NCBI GenBank assembly: GCA_016933055.1
Contig: JAFGBS010000009.1
Span: 1 to 64,000 of the forward strand
Direction: 5' to 3'
Source of the DNA: Promethearchaeota archaeon
Lineage (GTDB): Archaea; Asgardarchaeota; Lokiarchaeia; Sigyniarchaeales; Promethearchaeaceae
DNA: 64,000 bases
Shown: piece by piece, positions 60,780 to 64,000 of the stretch
Layout of the letters: every line of letters starts with the position of its first letter
Numbering within the stretch: position 1 is the stretch's first letter
Notes under the pieces: model-generated
What the model was told of the DNA's origin: nothing
The model's input: the letters and a program-made list of their open reading frames with translations, nothing else
The model's database searches: none
Made by a program: the position numbers and the translations under genes

Positions 60780-61418
60780 ATGAGATTTGAGAACCGTAGG
60801 GAAGCGGGAAAGCGACTGGCAGAAAAATTAGACAAATATAGGGGGAAAAAAGATACTATAGTACTAGGATTACCAAAAGGGGGTGTTCCCGTTGCATACG
60901 AGATTGCGCAAAGGTTGAGTTTACCTATGGATATCGTGTTAATCAAAAAGATTTCCCATCCCCAAAGTCCAGAATTTGCTATTGGAGCTGTTGGAGAAAC
61001 AAACAAAGTTCATTTAAATGAATATGCTGAACAGTATAATATTTCATCTCAATATATCAAAGCGCAGATTGAATTAAAAAAAGAAGTTATAAAAAAACTA
61101 AAACAACTATTTCGAAATGGAAGAGATCTGCCCTGTTTAACGGGAAAAACCATAATATTAACGGATGATGGTGTTGCAACGGGGGCAACTGTTCAAACAG
61201 CGATCAATATTCTCAAAGAGGAACACTTAAGGAAATTCGTCTTGGCATTACCGGTATCTCCTCCAGATACAGCGCGAAAATTAAGAAAACAAGTAGATGA
61301 ACTTATTTGTCTATATACACCTCATAATTTTTCAGCAGTTGGACAATTTTACAAACAGTTTACCCAAGAAACGAACGAAAATGTGAAAGATATGTTGACT
61401 AAAGCTTCGAACAGGTAA
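60780..61418 (+). CDS. Phosphoribosyltransferase-family protein
   Basis: GLPKGGVPVAYEIAQRL and IILTDDGVATGATVQTAI motifs. Confidence 0.85.
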   Translation: MRFENRREAGKRLAEKLDKYRGKKDTIVLGLPKGGVPVAYEIAQRLSLPMDIVLIKKISHPQSPEFAIGAVGETNKVHLNEYAEQYNISSQYIKAQIELKKEVIKKLKQLFRNGRDLPCLTGKTIILTDDGVATGATVQTAINILKEEHLRKFVLALPVSPPDTARKLRKQVDELICLYTPHNFSAVGQFYKQFTQETNENVKDMLTKASNR

Positions 61419-61520
61419 TCTCCGTCTATTGAAAAATAAATGAATAGAATATGATGCTAGAAAAGCATTTAAATTGAAGAATTAAACAGATGGAAAAAAA
61501 ATGTGTTGGTTTTACTTGAA

Positions 61521-61823
61521 TTACATTAAGAAAAATCGTTTGTTGCTACTCATAGAGTCAACTAAGGGTTTTTTATGAATTTTTATTATGGATTTTTGTC
61601 TCATCTTTCTATCCTCACGTAATTGTTTTCGTGAAATTTTTGATCCTAATTCATATTTTTCATTGGATCCTAGTAATTCTTGTTCCTGCACTTTCGGTGA
61701 TTCGAATTTAGATTTGTCTACCGGTTTTTCTTCGAAATCTATTTCAATTTCTATTAAGCTCATTTTTTGGTTCTGTTTTTGAAATTTATTTGATTTTTTT
61801 AATTCCTGACTTTGCATTGACAT
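61521..61823 (-). CDS. Hypothetical charged protein
   Basis: 100-aa ORF upstream of the operator array; no family recognised. Confidence 0.4.
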   Translation of the reverse strand: MSMQSQELKKSNKFQKQNQKMSLIEIEIDFEEKPVDKSKFESPKVQEQELLGSNEKYELGSKISRKQLREDRKMRQKSIIKIHKKPLVDSMSSNKRFFLM

Positions 61824-61844
61824 ATTTTTATCACCATCAAGGAG

Positions 61845-61981
61845 TGAAACGTATAAATCAATATACTATTGCGAAGCATGTTTGGTGTAAAACACCTGAG
61901 ATCCATAACGTTTCACTTAAGATATATTATGAAACGACACATATAAATATTACGTTTCGAAAAACTATAGCGATGAAACGT
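61845..61981. promoter_or_regulatory. Array of TGAAACGT/ACGTTTCA boxes
   Basis: Boxes at 61845, 61908, 61930, 61952, 61974; the last four are spaced exactly 22 bp in alternating orientation. Confidence 0.65.
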
Positions 61982-62197
61982 TATATATTATAAGACATCC
62001 AAAGAATGCTAAAGGTCATTAAAATATAGGGAATCCCACAATCGTCCCGCAGATTATACTGTTAATTACTTTCTTTCCTAATAACTATAAAACGTCTAAA
62101 ATTACTAATAATATTAAACGTAACTTATATAAGGGATAATGAAACAAGTACATCATAGGAACAAAATCCCACATAATAAAAACAATCTGGGGATAAT

Positions 62198-63004
62198 ATG
62201 ACAGAAGATAATATAAGAGAATCTCCTCAGGAGAAACTTTCTAAAAATGAAGATGAGGATCAAATAACTGAAAGTTGGGGAATGCTTGTAACAAAGAGCA
62301 CCGTTCGATTGAAGATATGGCAAATTTTACAGTTATTTGGAGAACTAAATGTCACACAAATTTCAAACCTACTGAAAGAAAGTAAATCCACTGCTTCAAG
62401 GCATTTGAATGGGATGGAAGAAGATGGTCTAGTGAAAAGTAGAGAAGATAGTGCTTGTTGTCCTGGAAGAATTGCTCCAAAAATATACACGATAAATAAT
62501 GATATCTATAAAGTTAAAAGTGGGATTGAAATGGAGCAAGGGTATCCAAAAGACTTTAACAAGAGAATTGAATACATCCAATCCGAGATTCAAACAAATA
62601 GGGCAAGTATTGAAATGATCACTGGTATTATGCGATTACTTGAGCCGATTTATAATGAAGTAGAAGCTCTCATTAAGGAAGGTAGTCCCGAAAGTCTAGT
62701 AAAAGCGGATGAACTATTCAAAGAATATATGTGGGGTCCAAATGGTGAGAATATTACGTGGTTTCAATTTCGTTACCAAACCCCGAAGATGTACTTCCTT
62801 GAAAGAAAGATTCATGAAGCTTCTTATAAAATATTATCTGATGATTTCGATTCTGAATCCTTTGAAGGGGAACGATTAAAACTCAAAGCAGAATTGGAAG
62901 AGGCAAAGAAAGAACAACAAGATGCCGCAATTCCAAAGAAATATGGTCGATTCAGTATCTTTATGCCTTTAAAGAAAATTTTTGAGAAAAACCAAGGAAA
63001 ATAG
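62198..63004 (+). CDS. ArsR-like winged-helix transcriptional regulator
   Basis: TKSTVRLKIWQILQLFGELNVTQISNLLKESKSTASRHLNGMEEDGLVKSRED. Confidence 0.8.
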   Translation: MTEDNIRESPQEKLSKNEDEDQITESWGMLVTKSTVRLKIWQILQLFGELNVTQISNLLKESKSTASRHLNGMEEDGLVKSREDSACCPGRIAPKIYTINNDIYKVKSGIEMEQGYPKDFNKRIEYIQSEIQTNRASIEMITGIMRLLEPIYNEVEALIKEGSPESLVKADELFKEYMWGPNGENITWFQFRYQTPKMYFLERKIHEASYKILSDDFDSESFEGERLKLKAELEEAKKEQQDAAIPKKYGRFSIFMPLKKIFEKNQGK

Positions 63005-63008
63005 AGAT

Positions 63009-64000
63009 CTACCTTTTTTTTTCGTTTTGGATTTTACTAAAAGGATCATCTAATTCAAATACTAACTCCCAAATCGCTCGAATTCGCATATTTTGTTGGG
63101 AACGAAATTTACTATAGGGTTCAGGCCACCATATCGCAGGGGTGTTGAACCAGAACGCCATTTCCTCATCTAAAAACGTTGTATTATATATACAATGTGC
63201 AATTTCTAGCGCATTTTCCATTATATCTGGGCGTTTTGCCTTTTTTCCGGTTCGATACATTGTCGCTACAGTAAAATATACACCTCCGGGCCAAATTCCT
63301 CGAGCCATATTAATAGGGATCGTGTCTCCATTCGGTCTAACAATATTTACAGTTCCGAATTTTCCATCTGCTTGCATTTTCCAATTGTATTTACAAACTC
63401 GTTCATAATGACTCACACGGTGATTTAATGGAAATACATCAGGAAGATGACAAACATCCACGTACCGTTGTCCATTTAATGCGTCTGTCATCAAAGCATC
63501 TGAAAATTGTCGTTTCTCTGCTGCACGATAATACCCTCCCCCTTCACCCGTTTCTACCCATAATAGTTCTTGCACCCGTGAACGGGCTTTTTGATTTAAT
63601 TCTTTAAAGAATTTTTTCTCCTTATTTTTTCCTAAAACATGTGACATAGCAATTACGGCTTCTAATGCTCCAATATATAAGCCGGAAATATACGTGCTGG
63701 TTCCTCGAAATCCCAGTGAATCATAACTTGTATCAATTCCCCTATGTTCCGGAAGTCCATCCCCCGAGCGATCGCAAGATGCAAGTTGCAATAACGTCTT
63801 TTTCGCTGCGGGATACACTTCTTCGAGAAATTTTACGTCTTGAGTATAATGATAATAAGCATATACTTGTTGGACAAACATGGAGGGTAGGTCTTTCCAA
63901 TTTACAGCAGGGGGATTCAAATCATGACTAGAAGTCATATAATATTGTCCATAAATAAAGAAAGGGTCATTAATGGGAGAACCCGCATCGTGAGTAGTTC
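63009..64000 (-). CDS. GH116-like glycoside hydrolase (5' end beyond window)
   Basis: SSHDLNPPAVNWKDLPSMFVQQVYAYYHYTQDVKFLEEVYP..DGLPEHRGIDTSYDSLGFRGTSTYISGLYIGALEA..SDALMTDALNGQ..NMARGIWPGGVYF; the frame continues upstream to the edge (..TTHDAGSPINDPFFIYGQYYMTSS). Confidence 0.75.
   Translation of the reverse strand, partial: TTHDAGSPINDPFFIYGQYYMTSSHDLNPPAVNWKDLPSMFVQQVYAYYHYTQDVKFLEEVYPAAKKTLLQLASCDRSGDGLPEHRGIDTSYDSLGFRGTSTYISGLYIGALEAVIAMSHVLGKNKEKKFFKELNQKARSRVQELLWVETGEGGGYYRAAEKRQFSDALMTDALNGQRYVDVCHLPDVFPLNHRVSHYERVCKYNWKMQADGKFGTVNIVRPNGDTIPINMARGIWPGGVYFTVATMYRTGKKAKRPDIMENALEIAHCIYNTTFLDEEMAFWFNTPAIWWPEPYSKFRSQQNMRIRAIWELVFELDDPFSKIQNEKKR

Overview
AT-rich archaeal window. Degenerate Ras/Rab-like GTPases, secreted proteins ending in 'IPGY + TM + basic tail', BspA/DUF285 repeats and a Hef-like helicase with a RadB-like neighbour suggest an Asgard (Lokiarchaeota-like) genome, but this is inferred by eye. 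Two loci stand out. (1) At 1-5460, an apparent minus-strand operon encodes a membrane-NUDIX protein, a 52-aa double-zinc-ribbon microprotein, a TIR protein and a SIR2-TPR protein. A divergent (zinc-ribbon)x3-TIR gene sits next to it, so the cluster looks like NAD+-centred immunity or signalling. The SIR2-TPR gene runs off the window edge and is not in the ORF track. (2) At 43996-48162, an overlapping three-gene operon encodes two proteins that resemble the cytoplasmic domain of the type III/flagellar export protein FlhA/SctV (FHIPEP), without its multi-TM export domain, plus a TPR protein. Other notable items are a third TIR-like gene, five proteins sharing an IPGY C-terminal anchor, and several decaying genes (Ras-like GTPase, ABC ATPase, FEN1-like). 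There is also an in-frame TGA in the Hef-like helicase, a strict 22-bp alternating operator array, TetR-type operators, an ~80-bp direct repeat and a new-looking small membrane protein family. No rRNA, complete tRNA or CRISPR array was recognised.
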